Assembly (NCBI RefSeq): GCF_016097415.1
Contig: NZ_JAEHGE010000001.1
Span: 1,160,914-1,224,913 of the forward strand
DNA: 64,000 bases
Direction of reading: 5' to 3'
From: a sulfur-oxidizing endosymbiont of Gigantopelta aegis
GTDB lineage: Bacteria > Pseudomonadota > Gammaproteobacteria > GRL18
Shown here: in pieces, positions 46,985-58,524 of the stretch
Layout of the letters: every line of letters starts with the position of its first letter
How positions within the stretch are numbered: position 1 is the stretch's first letter
The notes under the pieces: model-generated
Seen by the model: only the letters and a program-made list of their open reading frames with translations
Database searches by the model: none
What the model was told of the DNA's origin: nothing
Position numbers and translations under genes: made by a program

Positions 46985-48199
46985 ATGTCTGACGTGAAAA
47001 AGGTGGTTTTAGCCTATTCCGGTGGTCTTGATACTTCAATTATTGTCAAATGGCTGCAAGATGAATATCAATGTGAAGTAGTCACTTTTACGGCGGATGT
47101 CGGTCAGGGTGAAGAAGTTGAGCCAGCACGTGCCAAAGCAAAGGTGGCGGGTATCAAGGAAATTTATATTGAAGATTTACGCGAAGAATTTGCGCGTGAC
47201 TTCGTATTTCCTATGTTCCGTGCCAATACCATCTATGAAGGTGAATACCTGCTAGGGACTTCGATTGCGCGTCCTTTGATTGCCAAACGCCTGGTTGAAA
47301 TTGCCAATGAAACCGGCGCTGATGCCATTTCTCATGGTGCAACGGGCAAGGGTAATGATCAGGTGCGTTTCGAACTGGGTGCTTATGCCCTGAAACCGGA
47401 TGTACACGTCATTGCTCCTTGGCGTGAATGGGATCTTAACTCTCGCGATAAACTCATGGACTATGCCGAAGAGCATGGTATTGCCATTGAGAAAAAACGA
47501 GGCAAAAAATCGCCGTATTCTATGGACGCTAACTTATTACATATTTCCTATGAAGGTGATATTTTAGAAGATCCAGCGAATGAGCCAGAAGACTCTATGT
47601 GGTTATGGACTGTTTCACCTGAAAAAGCACCGGATGAACCAACCTATCTGGATTTTGATTTTGTTAAGGGTGATATTGTGGCCATTAATGGTGAAAAAAT
47701 GTCACCGGCTACCGTGATGGAATATTTGAATAAAGTCGGTGGTGAAAATGGTGTTGGCCGTACCGATATAGTGGAAAACCGCTATGTGGGCATGAAAGCG
47801 CGTGGTTGTTATGAAACGCCAGCGGGTACAATTATGCTCAAGGCACATCGAGCAATGGAGTCCATTACTCTGGATCGTGAAGCAGCGCATTTAAAAGATG
47901 AAATGATGCCTAAATACGCCACTCTTATTTACAATGGTTATTGGTGGTCACCTGAACGTGAAATGTTGCAAGCCCTGATTGATGCCTCACAGACGGTGGT
48001 TAATGGTCAGGTACGTGCTAAATTGTATAAGGGGAACGTGATTATCGTGGGACGTAGCTCTGAAACGGATAGTCTGTACGATGGTGATATTGCCACCTTT
48101 GAAGATGATGAAGGGGCTTATAACCAACAGGATGCAGAAGGTTTTATTAAATTGAATGCATTAAGATTACGAATTGCTGCGAAACGAAAAAAACAGTAA
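46985..48199 (+). CDS. argG: Argininosuccinate synthase
   Basis: 404 residues from ATG 46985 (GGGAGA upstream). The P-loop [10 protein letters not shown] lies at residues 9-18, with the substrate blocks [13 protein letters not shown] and [13 protein letters not shown], and [13 protein letters not shown]. It joins citrulline and aspartate with ATP in the seventh step of arginine synthesis. It stands alone; a MITE follows 66 bases after its stop. Confidence 0.97.
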   Translation: MSDVKKVVLAYSGGLDTSIIVKWLQDEYQCEVVTFTADVGQGEEVEPARAKAKVAGIKEIYIEDLREEFARDFVFPMFRANTIYEGEYLLGTSIARPLIAKRLVEIANETGADAISHGATGKGNDQVRFELGAYALKPDVHVIAPWREWDLNSRDKLMDYAEEHGIAIEKKRGKKSPYSMDANLLHISYEGDILEDPANEPEDSMWLWTVSPEKAPDEPTYLDFDFVKGDIVAINGEKMSPATVMEYLNKVGGENGVGRTDIVENRYVGMKARGCYETPAGTIMLKAHRAMESITLDREAAHLKDEMMPKYATLIYNGYWWSPEREMLQALIDASQTVVNGQVRAKLYKGNVIIVGRSSETDSLYDGDIATFEDDEGAYNQQDAEGFIKLNALRLRIAAKRKKQ

Positions 48200-48265
48200 A
48201 TCCGCTCAAAATTAGCAGTCTTCCCGTTTGTTGTTATGGCGGGGAGTGCTTGTTAAACGCTTTAA

Positions 48266-48441
48266 CCTAAAAAAATCAGTTGAATCTACTGCGACCGCCT
48301 TATGCACTGAATCTTAAGGATTTTCCAGAACATTTTGACTTCACCCGCAGGGTGACTACGAATAAAGCCAAAATAACCTGTAAAACCCTTAATCTTCAGC
48401 ACCTAAGTCGCTCTCGCTACGATTCAACTGATTATTTTAGG
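48266..48441. mobile_element. MITE copy 2, downstream of argG
   Basis: 176 bp. Ends CCTAAAAAAATCAGTTGAAT and, read inward from the right, CCTAAAATAATCAGTTGAAT, matching at 19 of 20 positions. A 5-bp direct repeat TTTAA flanks it (48261-48265, 48442-48446). It contains the internal run GAACATTTTGACT that copy 1 lacks. No coding capacity of its own. Confidence 0.88.
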
Positions 48442-48594
48442 TTTAAATTCACCTTTCCAAGCTTTCACACCCTAGGTTTACTATTTAAAACACTCATGTT
48501 TTTGAGGGTGAACGCTTATATAAAATCTTATTACTATCTCTTATTCTTATTATTAAATCTAGAATGATTACTTGCTTTGGAATTGAATTTCAAC

Positions 48595-48741
48595 ATGAAT
48601 AAGATAAAAAAAATAAGTGTCTCTAAAATGAGTTGGTTTTTTGAAAAAACCATCATGGGTGGTGCTGTTGCTTTTATATCCCTATTTGCCGTATTGATGC
48701 TTGTTTGGATGTTCTATTTGTTGAGTGGTATTGAAGGTTAA
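48595..48741 (+). CDS. Small single-span membrane protein
   Basis: 48 residues: MNKIKKISVSKMSWFFEKTI then a hydrophobic segment GGAVAFISLFAVLMLVWMFY and a short GIEG end. The size and layout resemble small subunits of respiratory complexes or small membrane regulators. A cytochrome c gene follows 91 bases later. There is no family match that I recognise. Confidence 0.4.
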   Translation: MNKIKKISVSKMSWFFEKTIMGGAVAFISLFAVLMLVWMFYLLSGIEG

Positions 48742-48832
48742 GCTATTGAAGGTTAGACTATTGAAATAAAGTCAATTTATGGCTGTCAGATAAATCCCAA
48801 TAGCAATACGATGAGCTATCCGAGACGCCACT

Positions 48833-49264
48833 TTGAAACGAGAACCCATTTTGAAACGAGAACCCATTTTGAAGAAATATACATTAATTTCACTGTTAAT
48901 ATTTCTATCCGGCTGTACCGATAAAAATCAAATAGTAGACGATCGCTGGTATACATACGCTCAAATAGATAAGGGTGCTGATATTTTTAAAAATAATTGT
49001 GCCTCCTGTCATGGCGATAATGCACAGGGTACTACTCCTGACAACCCAGCACCCGCATTAAACGGCACTGCTCATGCTTGGCATCATCCTTTGAAAATGC
49101 TACGACAATCTGTCCGTAATGGCAGTATTCCCTTAGGAGGGACTATGCCGCCATTCAAAGATAAACTCAATGCCGATGAAATAGATGCGTCTATTGCTTT
49201 TTTTCAAAGCCAATGGAAGGATGAAATATATGAAGCATGGATAAAAAGAGGCGCTTTAAAATAA
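48833..49264 (+). CDS. Lipoprotein c-type cytochrome
   Basis: Up to 143 residues. The likely start is TTG 48869, giving MKKYTLISLLIFLSGC, a perfect lipoprotein signal with Cys at its end. Two further in-frame TTG codons upstream belong to an 18-bp tandem duplication. NNCASCHGDN is the CxxCH haem site, and GGTMPPFKDKLN contains the Met axial ligand. A small periplasmic electron carrier, membrane-anchored; the partner is unknown. Confidence 0.8.
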   Translation: MKREPILKREPILKKYTLISLLIFLSGCTDKNQIVDDRWYTYAQIDKGADIFKNNCASCHGDNAQGTTPDNPAPALNGTAHAWHHPLKMLRQSVRNGSIPLGGTMPPFKDKLNADEIDASIAFFQSQWKDEIYEAWIKRGALK

Positions 49265-49333
49265 CAGCGTCGACTTTCTGGGTTGTTTACTTTTAATGCT
49301 CAAGTGTCAGTGCTCAAGCTTCAAGTTTGAAAG

Positions 49334-49684
49334 TTACTTGAAGAAAGGCATGTTACCAAACATCCCATTATTCTTTTTCGGTGGTGGTGGACGCATGCCA
49401 TTGTTTTGGCTAGGTGGTGGTCGACGACTTTTTAATTCTTTGATGGCTAAAATAGTGCCTGTGTAACGGCAGAGGTATTCTGCTTTTTTTTCACTTTTTG
49501 GCATTCTGATGACTTGAGCATCAAAATCGCAAACTCTTGGCACTAAAGTGGGTTTGACCAATATGATATCACCCTTTTCACAATGCTTAGGCTTCCCCTG
49601 ATCGGAAATACAAAAATATTCAGCAAAGCTATTATTGCTGATCACTAGTAGTGCGCCTGCGATTACAAGGCTAATCTGTTTCAT
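49334..49684 (-). CDS. Secreted small protein with Pro-rich tail
   Basis: 116 residues. Signal peptide ISLVIAGALLVISNNSFA; mature part with four Cys (EYFCISDQGKPKHCEKGD, RVCDF, YLCRY) that could form two disulfides; then a tail rich in RPPPSQNNGMRPPPPKKNNG. Conserved-looking but not recognised. It is separated from the DUF1841 gene by 26 bases on the same strand. Confidence 0.6.
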   Translation of the reverse strand: MKQISLVIAGALLVISNNSFAEYFCISDQGKPKHCEKGDIILVKPTLVPRVCDFDAQVIRMPKSEKKAEYLCRYTGTILAIKELKSRRPPPSQNNGMRPPPPKKNNGMFGNMPFFK

Positions 49685-49710
49685 TGACTTCTCCGTTGAT
49701 TGAAAGCTAT

Positions 49711-50139
49711 TTATAACAGCTTTTTAATGCATTCCAAATAGGTAGTTTCATCTGGTTGCTGATTATTACTTTGTGCGGCCCATAGCATTGCGCCTAAACA
49801 CTCCATCATTTGATGTTCGGCTTCATGAGCATCGCCGGTTTTCTTGCATAGTGATTGATACAGGCTGGTGATTTCTGCCGGGCGCTGGGTGCCGAGCTGC
49901 TCCTGAATAGAAATATGCATCCCCAAATGTAAAAAAGGGTTCGTTTGACCCATTTCAGGCGTAAAATCTCGCTCTTGATTGAGTTCGATATTATCAAAAA
50001 AAGCATGGTATTCAGGATGTTGACCAATTAAACTGGCAATTAAGGATTCCATGGGTTCCAGGGGTAATTTTTTTTTAAATTTATCCCAACTTTGAAAGTA
50101 AACCTTGCGTAGCTGATTTCTATCCTGGCCAAAGAGCAT
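49711..50139 (-). CDS. DUF1841 family protein
   Basis: 142 residues, the usual size. The N-terminal block MLFGQDRNQLRKVYFQSWDK and the conserved NPFLHLGMHISIQEQ and HQMMECLGAMLWAAQ identify DUF1841. Function is unknown; members are small helical cytoplasmic proteins of beta- and gammaproteobacteria. Confidence 0.9.
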   Translation of the reverse strand: MLFGQDRNQLRKVYFQSWDKFKKKLPLEPMESLIASLIGQHPEYHAFFDNIELNQERDFTPEMGQTNPFLHLGMHISIQEQLGTQRPAEITSLYQSLCKKTGDAHEAEHQMMECLGAMLWAAQSNNQQPDETTYLECIKKLL

Positions 50140-50575
50140 TCATTATTCCTGTTGTGACAATAAAGTGTGACAATGAAGGTGACAATAAAGTAATAAAAAT
50201 TACTAAAAAACTAAAAAATCATTAGAAAAAATTGCTGATAGAACGGAATTTACCAGAACTTGGGCTATTTTCCACTAAAACGCTTGGCATTGTCCACTAA
50301 AGCTTTTATTTAGCTGATAAATCAACTTTGCAACACCACTTCTAATAAATCAACAACATGAGCCTTTCTTGATAAATGTCAAAAATAGCTTCTTTAGGCA
50401 AGAACTTAGGTAATTATTTCGTTAAATAATGCCTCAAAGTGCAATCTTCGTTTCCATTCTTCTTACAGTTTTATTACAATCGCGCTATAGAAAAATACAA
50501 TGATAAAGCCTGTTGCTATTTAAAAATTGCTGCAACCAGAAAAAGGCTTCCCTGAAACTTAAAAGAAATGTGGTT
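50140..50575. other. Intergenic region between divergent DUF1841 and PiT genes
   Basis: No gene. Two half-motifs similar to the right end of the 13242 repeats occur in reverse: TTTTCCACTAAAAC (50269) and TTGTCCACTAAAGC (50290). A possible Pho box is at 50462. Confidence 0.5.
50462..50479 (-). promoter_or_regulatory. Possible PhoB box upstream of the phosphate transporter
   Basis: On the minus strand TTGTAATAAAACTGTAAG agrees with the Pho-box consensus CTGTCATAAAACTGTCAT at 13-14 of 18 positions. It lies about 100 bases before the PiT gene start. Orientation is reversed relative to the gene, so confidence is low. Confidence 0.35.
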
Positions 50576-52147
50576 ATGGACTTAAAAAATATCAATGATG
50601 TCGACGATGCAACCAAAGGCTCTCGTCGTGAACTTTTTCGTATTGGCACAGCGTTATTATTTATTGTCGGTATTATGCTTTACACCTTATCACAAAATAG
50701 TGTGGATGGTAGTCCCAGCACCTTATTGATTATCGCCGCTATGATTGGCGGTTATATGGCCATGAATATTGGTGCCAACGATGTTGCCAACAATGTCGGG
50801 CCAGCAGTGGGTTCCAAAGCACTTACCTTGACAGGGGCTATTCTTATTGCCGTAATCTTTGAAGCCTCGGGGGCATTAATTGCCGGCGGTGATGTCGTTA
50901 GTACCATTAAAAAAGGTATTATTGATCCGACTGGGGTGCTCACTAGTGATTCCTTTGTATGGATGATGATGGCGGCCTTGTTGGCCGGTGCTATTTGGTT
51001 AAATATTGCCACTGCATTAGGCGCACCGGTATCAACCACACATTCAATTGTCGGTGGTGTACTGGGTGCAGGCATTGCAGCAGGCGGAATGGGTATTGCC
51101 AATTGGGATAAAATGGGTGCGATTGCCGCCAGTTGGGTTATTTCTCCTGTGTTAGGAGGGCTGATAGCAGCCTTTTTCCTCTATATGATTAAACACTTTA
51201 TTACCTATCGAACGGATATGCTGACTTCAGCTAAAAGAGTGGTGCCGATATTTGTGGCCATTATGGCCTGGGCTTTCTCAACGTATTTAATTGTTAAAGG
51301 CTTAAAGAAAATTTGGAAAGTTGAATTTCTGTCTGCAGTGCTGATTGCACTGGTGATTGCCGTGGTAATTTATTTAATCGTCAGACCATTACTGGCTAAA
51401 GCGGCTGATAAATTAACTAATGATAAAGAAAGTGTCAATGCTTTATTTACCATACCGCTTATTTTTTCAGCGGCCTTATTAAGTTTTGCTCATGGTGCTA
51501 ATGATGTGGCAAATGCTGTAGGCCCGCTTGCGGCAATTAATGAAGTCATCAGCACGGGTGCCGTGGTCGCAAAAGCCGCTATTCCGCTATGGGTGATGTT
51601 GATTGGTGCCATTGGTATTGCTGTCGGTTTGGCTTTATATGGTCCCAAGCTGATTAAGACCGTGGGTAGTGAAATTACCGAACTGAATAAAATGCGCGCG
51701 TTTTGTGTTGCGATGGCCGCCTCTATTACGGTGATCATTGCATCACAATTGGGCTTGCCAGTGAGCTCCACACATATTGCGGTGGGTGGTATTTTTGGTG
51801 TGGGCTTTTTAAGAGAATACCTGAAAGCTTCTTATGCACAAATGGTTATCGAAATTAAACACCACCACGAAAGTGATAATCCGGAAGAAATTGAACTATT
51901 CTTAATGGAGTTTAAGGCTGCACCGTTGAAGAAAAAGCGCCTGATGCTAGATGAACTGAAAATGAAATCAGCCAAAGCCAATTTAAGTAAAAAAGAGCGC
52001 AAGCAACTTAAACAAGTCTATAAAACAGAACTCGTAAAACGCTCACATCTCTACAGAATTGCTGCTGCCTGGGTTATTACAGTACCCGTATCAGGTCTCA
52101 TGGCGGCGCTATTGTTTTATATGAACCGTGGCATGATGATGCCTTAA
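50576..52147 (+). CDS. Inorganic phosphate transporter, PiT family
   Basis: 523 residues from ATG 50576. Both PHO4-type signatures are present: MNIGANDVANNVGPAVGSKA near the N-terminus and FAHGANDVANAVGPLAAI in the second half. There are about ten membrane segments and a cytoplasmic loop. It is a low-affinity metal-phosphate:proton symporter. The C-terminal half has an extra charged helical region (EEIELFLMEFKAAPLKKKRL) before the last membrane span. The frame is intact. Confidence 0.92.
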   Translation: MDLKNINDVDDATKGSRRELFRIGTALLFIVGIMLYTLSQNSVDGSPSTLLIIAAMIGGYMAMNIGANDVANNVGPAVGSKALTLTGAILIAVIFEASGALIAGGDVVSTIKKGIIDPTGVLTSDSFVWMMMAALLAGAIWLNIATALGAPVSTTHSIVGGVLGAGIAAGGMGIANWDKMGAIAASWVISPVLGGLIAAFFLYMIKHFITYRTDMLTSAKRVVPIFVAIMAWAFSTYLIVKGLKKIWKVEFLSAVLIALVIAVVIYLIVRPLLAKAADKLTNDKESVNALFTIPLIFSAALLSFAHGANDVANAVGPLAAINEVISTGAVVAKAAIPLWVMLIGAIGIAVGLALYGPKLIKTVGSEITELNKMRAFCVAMAASITVIIASQLGLPVSSTHIAVGGIFGVGFLREYLKASYAQMVIEIKHHHESDNPEEIELFLMEFKAAPLKKKRLMLDELKMKSAKANLSKKERKQLKQVYKTELVKRSHLYRIAAAWVITVPVSGLMAALLFYMNRGMMMP

Positions 52148-55100
52148 TTCTTTAACTCTTTAATTACGGAGTCGTATTCATTTCCCCTGCAGGGATTAAG
52201 GCTGCTGCCGTTGCCAGATGAATAAAGGCACGGTAGGAATGGTAATCTTGTATGGTATCATTCTGATAGGTAATAATGCGATCCAGCCATAGAATACCGG
52301 GATTTGTACTCGCCAGCGGATCCTCCTGCCATTGCCATGTCCAATCATTCCAATCATCCGGTATCGCCAGCATAGAGGCTAGTGAAATCTGAGCCGTATC
52401 ATTAAAGTCATTGCCTGCACGGGTTTGGTTCTCAATAATACGCTTTGTTAAAGCATAATATAAACTACCATCTCTATTCAAGGCCTGTGCATTAGCAGCG
52501 GCAAAAGCTAATAGATTTATCTGATAAAAATAAGAACTGGCATGACCATCAGTGCCGAGATCCCAGTCATCACCATCACCGGCTACCAGAATATCTGCAG
52601 CATCGAGAATGAGTTGGCCAATGACTTGATCCCCCGTACGTTCGTAGCGGTATAACAAGCCTGGAGCTGCGCGCATAAAGAATTCAAATCCAGAACGATA
52701 GAGACTGCGGTTAGAACGTCCATCACCATCCCGATCATGTTGACCATTATTATTCATATCAATGAGTCTGGCCTCAACACGATTCCAACTGTATTGACTG
52801 GAGTTCAAATAGTTACGATAGGCATCAATACGGGTATTGATTGCTTGTGCCAGCGCAGTGTCATCATAAAAAACCGCTAGCATTCTATCTAAGACATCTA
52901 AACCATTTTTCAGTGAGGTTTTATTATCACTGAGACGTAAAATAAACTGCCCGGCTTCATAGAGCGTTTCTTTAGCACGAGGATCACCCGTGAGGTAATA
53001 ATAAGTTTCGATTCCAGCAATATGACTATAATCAGGACTATTGGCATAGCCTGACCAGGCTTGTGCGCCATGACGGTGTAGCGAACCGACGGAATTAATC
53101 ATGTTTCTGCCATCTAAGGCTTGTTTATCACTTTGCACGGCATCGGCATAATGTACCATTTGCTGATCCATCGTATGACGAGCCAGAGCTTCGGCATCGA
53201 GAAAGACTTGTTGTGAGGTCTTTCTTAAAAATTGTACCCAGAGTTGGTTCGAGGGTTCACCAGAATTACCTGACCAGCCATAGCGACCACGCTCTAACCA
53301 GTAAAGCTCATTTTTACCACCTATGAAACGACCGCGTATATCGCCGTAGTTTTCCTGACCAAACCAATTAAACTGCTTACGCTGATTGATACGCATAAAA
53401 TCAGCCATGGTTTTTAATACCCGATCAATTCTAAAATGTCCTTCTGCCTGTTGTGCATCGGTACTGAAGCTAAACGCACCGACACCCATCACCTTGCTTG
53501 CGGAATACCATTCTGGACTGGCCAATAATAATAGCGGGCCTTGATCGACCGCTTTGGCCTGTTGTGCCAGCGTGTTTAAGTCACTGGCCTGAGTACTGAA
53601 AATGATTTCATAATTATCGGTTGCAGATAAGCCTTGCGCACCACGTAAATACAAGTGATCGGTGAAGCGAGTGGTTTCGCCATCATAGGTCGCAATTTCA
53701 TTGAGGGGGAAAGAACTGAACTCGCTTCGAGAAGGATCAGGGGCATCACGGCTCAAGTCCCAGGCTCTGATATTGTCAGGATAGAGTTGCACTTCTAAGC
53801 CCTGAGTATTCGATAAGAGTGCTTTAGGAAAGCGTTCAGCCATATCTCTAAGAATAATACTGATGGAGCCTTGATTATTACTGCGACTGATATAGCCTAT
53901 AGCCTGACCAGCAGAGACAGACTGATTGACTTTAAATTGATCATAGGCGAATTGTTGTAATTCAACATTATTGCCTATCTGACCTTCAACTAACGTTTGT
54001 GTACCGATAAAAGGCAAACGCAAACCATAACCTTCAATGGTTTGTGTTTCATCACCCGTATACACCAGCGTATGATCCACCTTTATATTCTCTTTGCCTG
54101 CATAAAAATGTAAACGGACAATGAAAGTAGAAAAACTGTCACCATTGCTATTGAGGTGAGTGCCGGAAATTCGGATGATGCTATGTAAGTCACCTTGCTC
54201 TTCTATAGCGACATCTAAATTCCAGGGATGATAAAGATTATAATTGCTGACCTGTTGGGCATATTGATTGATTTTGTCGTTGGCCTTAGCTTGTGAAGAG
54301 CTCTGTAATAAGCTGGCAAAATACTGTTGTCCCCCAGTACGAATATAAGGGCCACGATCTTTGGGATCAGTGGGCGTGTCGATCAATAGCGTCCCATCAA
54401 CCCAGGCACGATCAATAATGCCCCCATAGTTTTTTGGGATTTCAACTTTCAAACGCCCAGTATCAACGATAATATGACTACTTGATTGCTGTAGTGTAAT
54501 GGCTGATGGTGTCGTTGCACTACTACTGGCACGGCGCAGGCTGAGTTGTTTGTTTTCTGCCGCGTCAATAGGCAATGTTGTGTCCATTAACAACCAGCGA
54601 ATAGAGCCATCATCCCACAAACTTAAGGTTTTGCTTTGAGTCGGTAGGGGCGTATCTCCGACAAATAAACTCACGGGGGTAGAGGGCGAAAGTAGGCCTT
54701 TAGGTAAAGGGATACCGCTGCGAATATTAGCATTAGCACGTGCCACACCCGCGCTTTCTTCTACACTGAGGTTGACTAAGGTAGCGTTGCTTTTGCGTTG
54801 AAATAGCACATAGTTTTTAGGTTCGCTGACAATGAGTAATTGTGAGAAATCAGCATTAAAAGTCATGCCTTCAAATTGTCGTCCACCTTCATTGATGTCT
54901 AAACTGGTTTGCACATCACCATTGAGATTAACCTCAATAATCTTTTCACTGACATGACTTAAAATCAGCAAGTTTTGGGATTGGTTATTAAAATAACAAC
55001 TGGAAATATCTGAAATATAGGGGCGGAGCTTGCTTTCAGCATTAAAGAGTTCAGTGACACTCAAGCCACTATCCAGATAAGAAATATCAGCACTGCTCGC

Positions 55101-55597
55101 AGGCCGCTTAAATTGATAGACTTTCATAGGGGAAGCCTTATTGGGATCACTATGATAACGCCCCTCAATACAAATATAGAAAGTATCCAAAGCCTTATTA
55201 TAAGCAACACCTTCACCACCGGTATTGCTTAACTTAGGTGTGGATGCATAAGTGATCCGCTGGAAGTTTTTATAGTTTAAATCGGCATCAGCAGCAATGC
55301 TACCTAGAAACATACGCCCGTATTCATCAACGATAGCATATTCATGTAAGCCCGATGCTGTTACACCGATGAAGGTGAGATCCTCATGGTCATTGCCATT
55401 GCCACCATTTCTGATTTGTTTGCTAAAGATAAGATCGTTATCAAACACGTTAAAATAACCATTGCCATTATAAAGCGCGATGTATTGCTGATTAGCACTA
55501 TTAAATGTCACACCCGATAAATTCACTCCAGGATTATCGGCCAGAGTTGACCAGGTTTTTATTTTTTCATACTGATCAATAGGAGCGGGTCCTATTG

Positions 55598-55862
55598 CAC
55601 CTGAGCCGCTTCCGCTTCCGCTGCCTGAGCCGCTTCCGTTGCCTGAGCCGCTTCCGCTGCCTGAGCCGCTTCCGTTGCCTGAGCCGCTTCCGCTGCCTGA
55701 GCCGCTTCCGCTGCCTGAGCCGCTTCCGCTGCTTGAGCCGCTTCCACTGCCTGAGCCGCTTCCGCTGCTTGAGCCGCTTCCGCTGCCTGAGCCGCTTCCG
55801 CTGCCTGAGCCGCTTCCGCTGCCTGAGCCGCTTCCGCTGCTTGAGCCGCTTCCACTACTTGT
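55598..55862 (-). repeat. Ser-Gly coding tandem repeat (18-bp unit)
   Basis: The unit GAGCCGCTTCCGCTGCCT and close variants are repeated about 14 times, coding for an SG linker of about 88 residues with a few Asn and SSS interruptions. The array is open in several frames on both strands, which explains long spurious frames rich in LPLPEP or RFRCLS. Confidence 0.9.
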
Positions 55863-57367
55863 TCCAGTCCCAGTGCCGTTATCACGGTTTAGCATCGATA
55901 TAATTTTTAAAGCAGATGAACGATGTTTAATGGGTTCAGCTTGTTGAGTGATGCTTGTATCTGAACGCTGATAAACAACATAATGACGTGGTTTGCTAGT
56001 GATGATCATTTGGGAGAAATCCTGATTGAAAGTCAGGCCTGAGAAGTCACTCCCGGGTTCTTGAATATTGAGGCTATCCAATAACTTGCCTGTTAAATCG
56101 GTAACTTCTCAATAAGTCTGTGCATTTAAACAGCACAAACTTTACCTTTCAGCAACTCAGGCAGATATGGGGTCAAATTTCTCTTGCTGATCCGGTCATT
56201 AATAAAATCCCAGAATGAAATTCCTTGTTTCAAACAAGTTTTCTTTAAACTGACAAAGGTATCTCTGCAAAGTTGCCCATCCTTTGAGCGTGTACTACCA
56301 CTAATTTTACGCTTAATAACATATTCTCGAATATCATTTTCACTCAAATTATTATGAAGAGGAATATCAGGCCGTTCCAATACCAGCAGTAATTCTGTTT
56401 TATTTCTTGCCAATCGTTTCAGTGCCTGATTCAACGTTTCAAAGCTTCAAAGCTTGTTTTAGTCCGGCACAATTCATCAAAATGTTCAGCAATCGCTGAC
56501 TTCAACGGATCATCTGGCTCAAGTTTATATTGTTTGAGATCATAAAATAGTTCCCAAATCTGAGTATGTACCCAGTTCAGTTCTTTATCATGTCGCTCAT
56601 TGAGTGGTAGTATCCGCTGAAACACTCTGTCTGCATGTATCCAACATAATGCGTGCAACAAAATATCAAATTGTCCTGCATCATCACTCACAATCACCAA
56701 ATCACTTGGAAAGCCACTGTTAATTAATGCCCCCAGTAAAGCGCCTTCTGTGGCAATGCGAACATGCCGTTGTGTTATGATACTATTGTTCTGCAGATAG
56801 TATTTCCAGGCTTCTTCATTATCAAAGCAAGTCTGATGACTTTGTTCAATAACGCTCAATGGCTTGTGAGGTAATTTTTCTGCTCTCATATAATCAAGTG
56901 CTGCATCGTTGAGCGTATAATCAACAGCAGCACCTCGTAACAATTGTAGAAAATTAATCCGGCTCTTATATCGAGTACTTGAAAACCAGGCAAAGGTTTC
57001 ATTGCCAACGTGAGTACAATAACCATTCTTTCCATCATGACGACTACCCGTATCATCAACATGGATATAAGTACTATGATGTGTCAACACTTTTCCGGAC
57101 AGTTTTCTAAATATTTTTTTGGCTGTTTCAAGTGATTTTTGTCATTTTGTATTTCCTATCATTTTAGTTTCTCATGTTAACTTTAAACAGATGAAGAGAA
57201 AGGGCTTTGCCCTCTGGAACGATAGAGCCGTTCCATTCACCCAAGGTATTTTCACAACGGTAATGATCCTGTTACAATATCTTCACGGCACAGGCTGAGG
57301 AGCCGATGGCCGTCAACGGTAATGGGCGGCATTTATGTCGCCTTTTACCCCTCTTCAATCAATCGAT

Positions 57368-58168
57368 TTAAGCTATTTCCTGCTGTATTTCATAATCGAC
57401 TGGTGACAAATAATCATTAGCCGAATGAAGTCGCTCCCGATTATAAAATACCTCAATATATTCAAATATTGCCTGCTTTGCTTCTACTCTGGTTTTGAAT
57501 CGACAATGGTGCGTCAATTCAGTTTTCAAACTATGAAAGAAGCTCTCTGATACAGCATTGTCCCAGCAATTTCCTTTGCGGCTCATAGACTGAATTATGT
57601 TATGATCCGACAATATTTTTCTATGACTATCAGAGGCATATTGGCTACCTCGGTCAGTATGCCAAAGCAATCCATCCATTGGTTTACGCTTCCATATGGC
57701 CATCAGTAAAGCATCATTGACTAGCTTGGCTTTCATTCGCTCATCCATCGACCAGCCAACAATTTGCCTAGAGAATAAGTCAATGACAACCGCTAAATAT
57801 AACCAGCCTTCCTTGGTGGCAATATAGGTAATATCACCCACATAGTAGCGATCAGGTTGAGAGACAGTAAACTCTCTTTCCAGTAAATTTGGAGATATAC
57901 GCTTATTATGCTTGGAATTAGTCGTCGCTTTAAAGCGTCTCTTCGTTTTACAAAACAAACCGGCTTTTTTCATTAATCGACCAATTCTCCGGCGGCTTAT
58001 ATGAACGCCTTTTTCAGCCAGTTTTCTTTTTAAGACGACGGGTTCCATAAGTCTTGCGACTGTCTTCAAACAGTTTTTTAGCTGCTCAGTAAGCGCTTCA
58101 TTTTCTTTCTCTCTATCCGTTTTAGGAGAGCTAACCCAATCATAATAGCAACTACGGGAAACATCCAT
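57368..58168 (-). CDS. IS3 transposase OrfB (DDE integrase domain)
   Basis: 266 residues open. DDE residues are in [20 protein letters not shown] (first Asp), [14 protein letters not shown] (second Asp) and [20 protein letters not shown] (Glu). Compared with the copy at 24586-25447, two bases are missing near 58205, so the first 20 residues (MKYAWITDQAKDYPV...) are cut off and the frame begins at [11 protein letters not shown]. The catalytic part is intact. Confidence 0.9.
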   Translation of the reverse strand: MDVSRSCYYDWVSSPKTDREKENEALTEQLKNCLKTVARLMEPVVLKRKLAEKGVHISRRRIGRLMKKAGLFCKTKRRFKATTNSKHNKRISPNLLEREFTVSQPDRYYVGDITYIATKEGWLYLAVVIDLFSRQIVGWSMDERMKAKLVNDALLMAIWKRKPMDGLLWHTDRGSQYASDSHRKILSDHNIIQSMSRKGNCWDNAVSESFFHSLKTELTHHCRFKTRVEAKQAIFEYIEVFYNRERLHSANDYLSPVDYEIQQEIA

Positions 58169-58206
58169 AAAACGGCACAGAATCGTTACCGGGTAATCTT
58201 TAGCGA

Positions 58207-58524
58207 TCAGTTATCCATGCGTACTTCACAAAGTTTCCCTTGCAAAGTACGCTGTGGCCTTTTTAATAAATCACGCTCCTGAATCACTTTTGCCAATTCT
58301 TTTTTCAGACGTTTTACTTCATCATAAATGTGTTCATCACTTCTATTGGCTACCGTCTTCACCGGTTTGGAATATTTACTGATCCAGGTATGTAGAGTAT
58401 TTACATTAACACCTAGCTCCCTGGCAGTCTGAGAAACGGGTTGATCCGTCTCATTAGCTAATTTGACAGCTGATTCTTTAAATTCTGATGTATAGCTTTT
58501 ATTCGGTTTTTTTTGTTTGATCAT
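58207..58524 (-). CDS. IS3 OrfA (helix-turn-helix)
   Basis: 105 residues. [20 protein letters not shown] then [20 protein letters not shown] form the transposase_8 helix-turn-helix, followed by a leucine-zipper-like helix ([20 protein letters not shown]). Normal OrfA-OrfB fusion in this family uses a -1 ribosomal frameshift; here the two-base deletion near 58205 lies in that region. Confidence 0.9.
   Translation of the reverse strand: MIKQKKPNKSYTSEFKESAVKLANETDQPVSQTARELGVNVNTLHTWISKYSKPVKTVANRSDEHIYDEVKRLKKELAKVIQERDLLKRPQRTLQGKLCEVRMDN

Noticed and set aside
48280-48567. Protein-coding gene MNLLRPPYALNLKDF... (also near 40602)
   Set aside because: The frame lies in the MITE and runs out of it into different flanks at each copy, so it is not a gene.
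55592-55947. Long open frames on both strands with LPLPEP or RFRCLS repeats
   Set aside because: They are shadows of the Ser-Gly tandem repeat, which is open in several frames because its 18-bp unit lacks stop codons.
58207-58231. Programmed -1 frameshift as the sole cause of the OrfA/OrfB break in IS3
   Set aside because: The other copy reads MKYAWITDQAKDY in frame here and has two more bases, so a deletion in this copy is needed as well.
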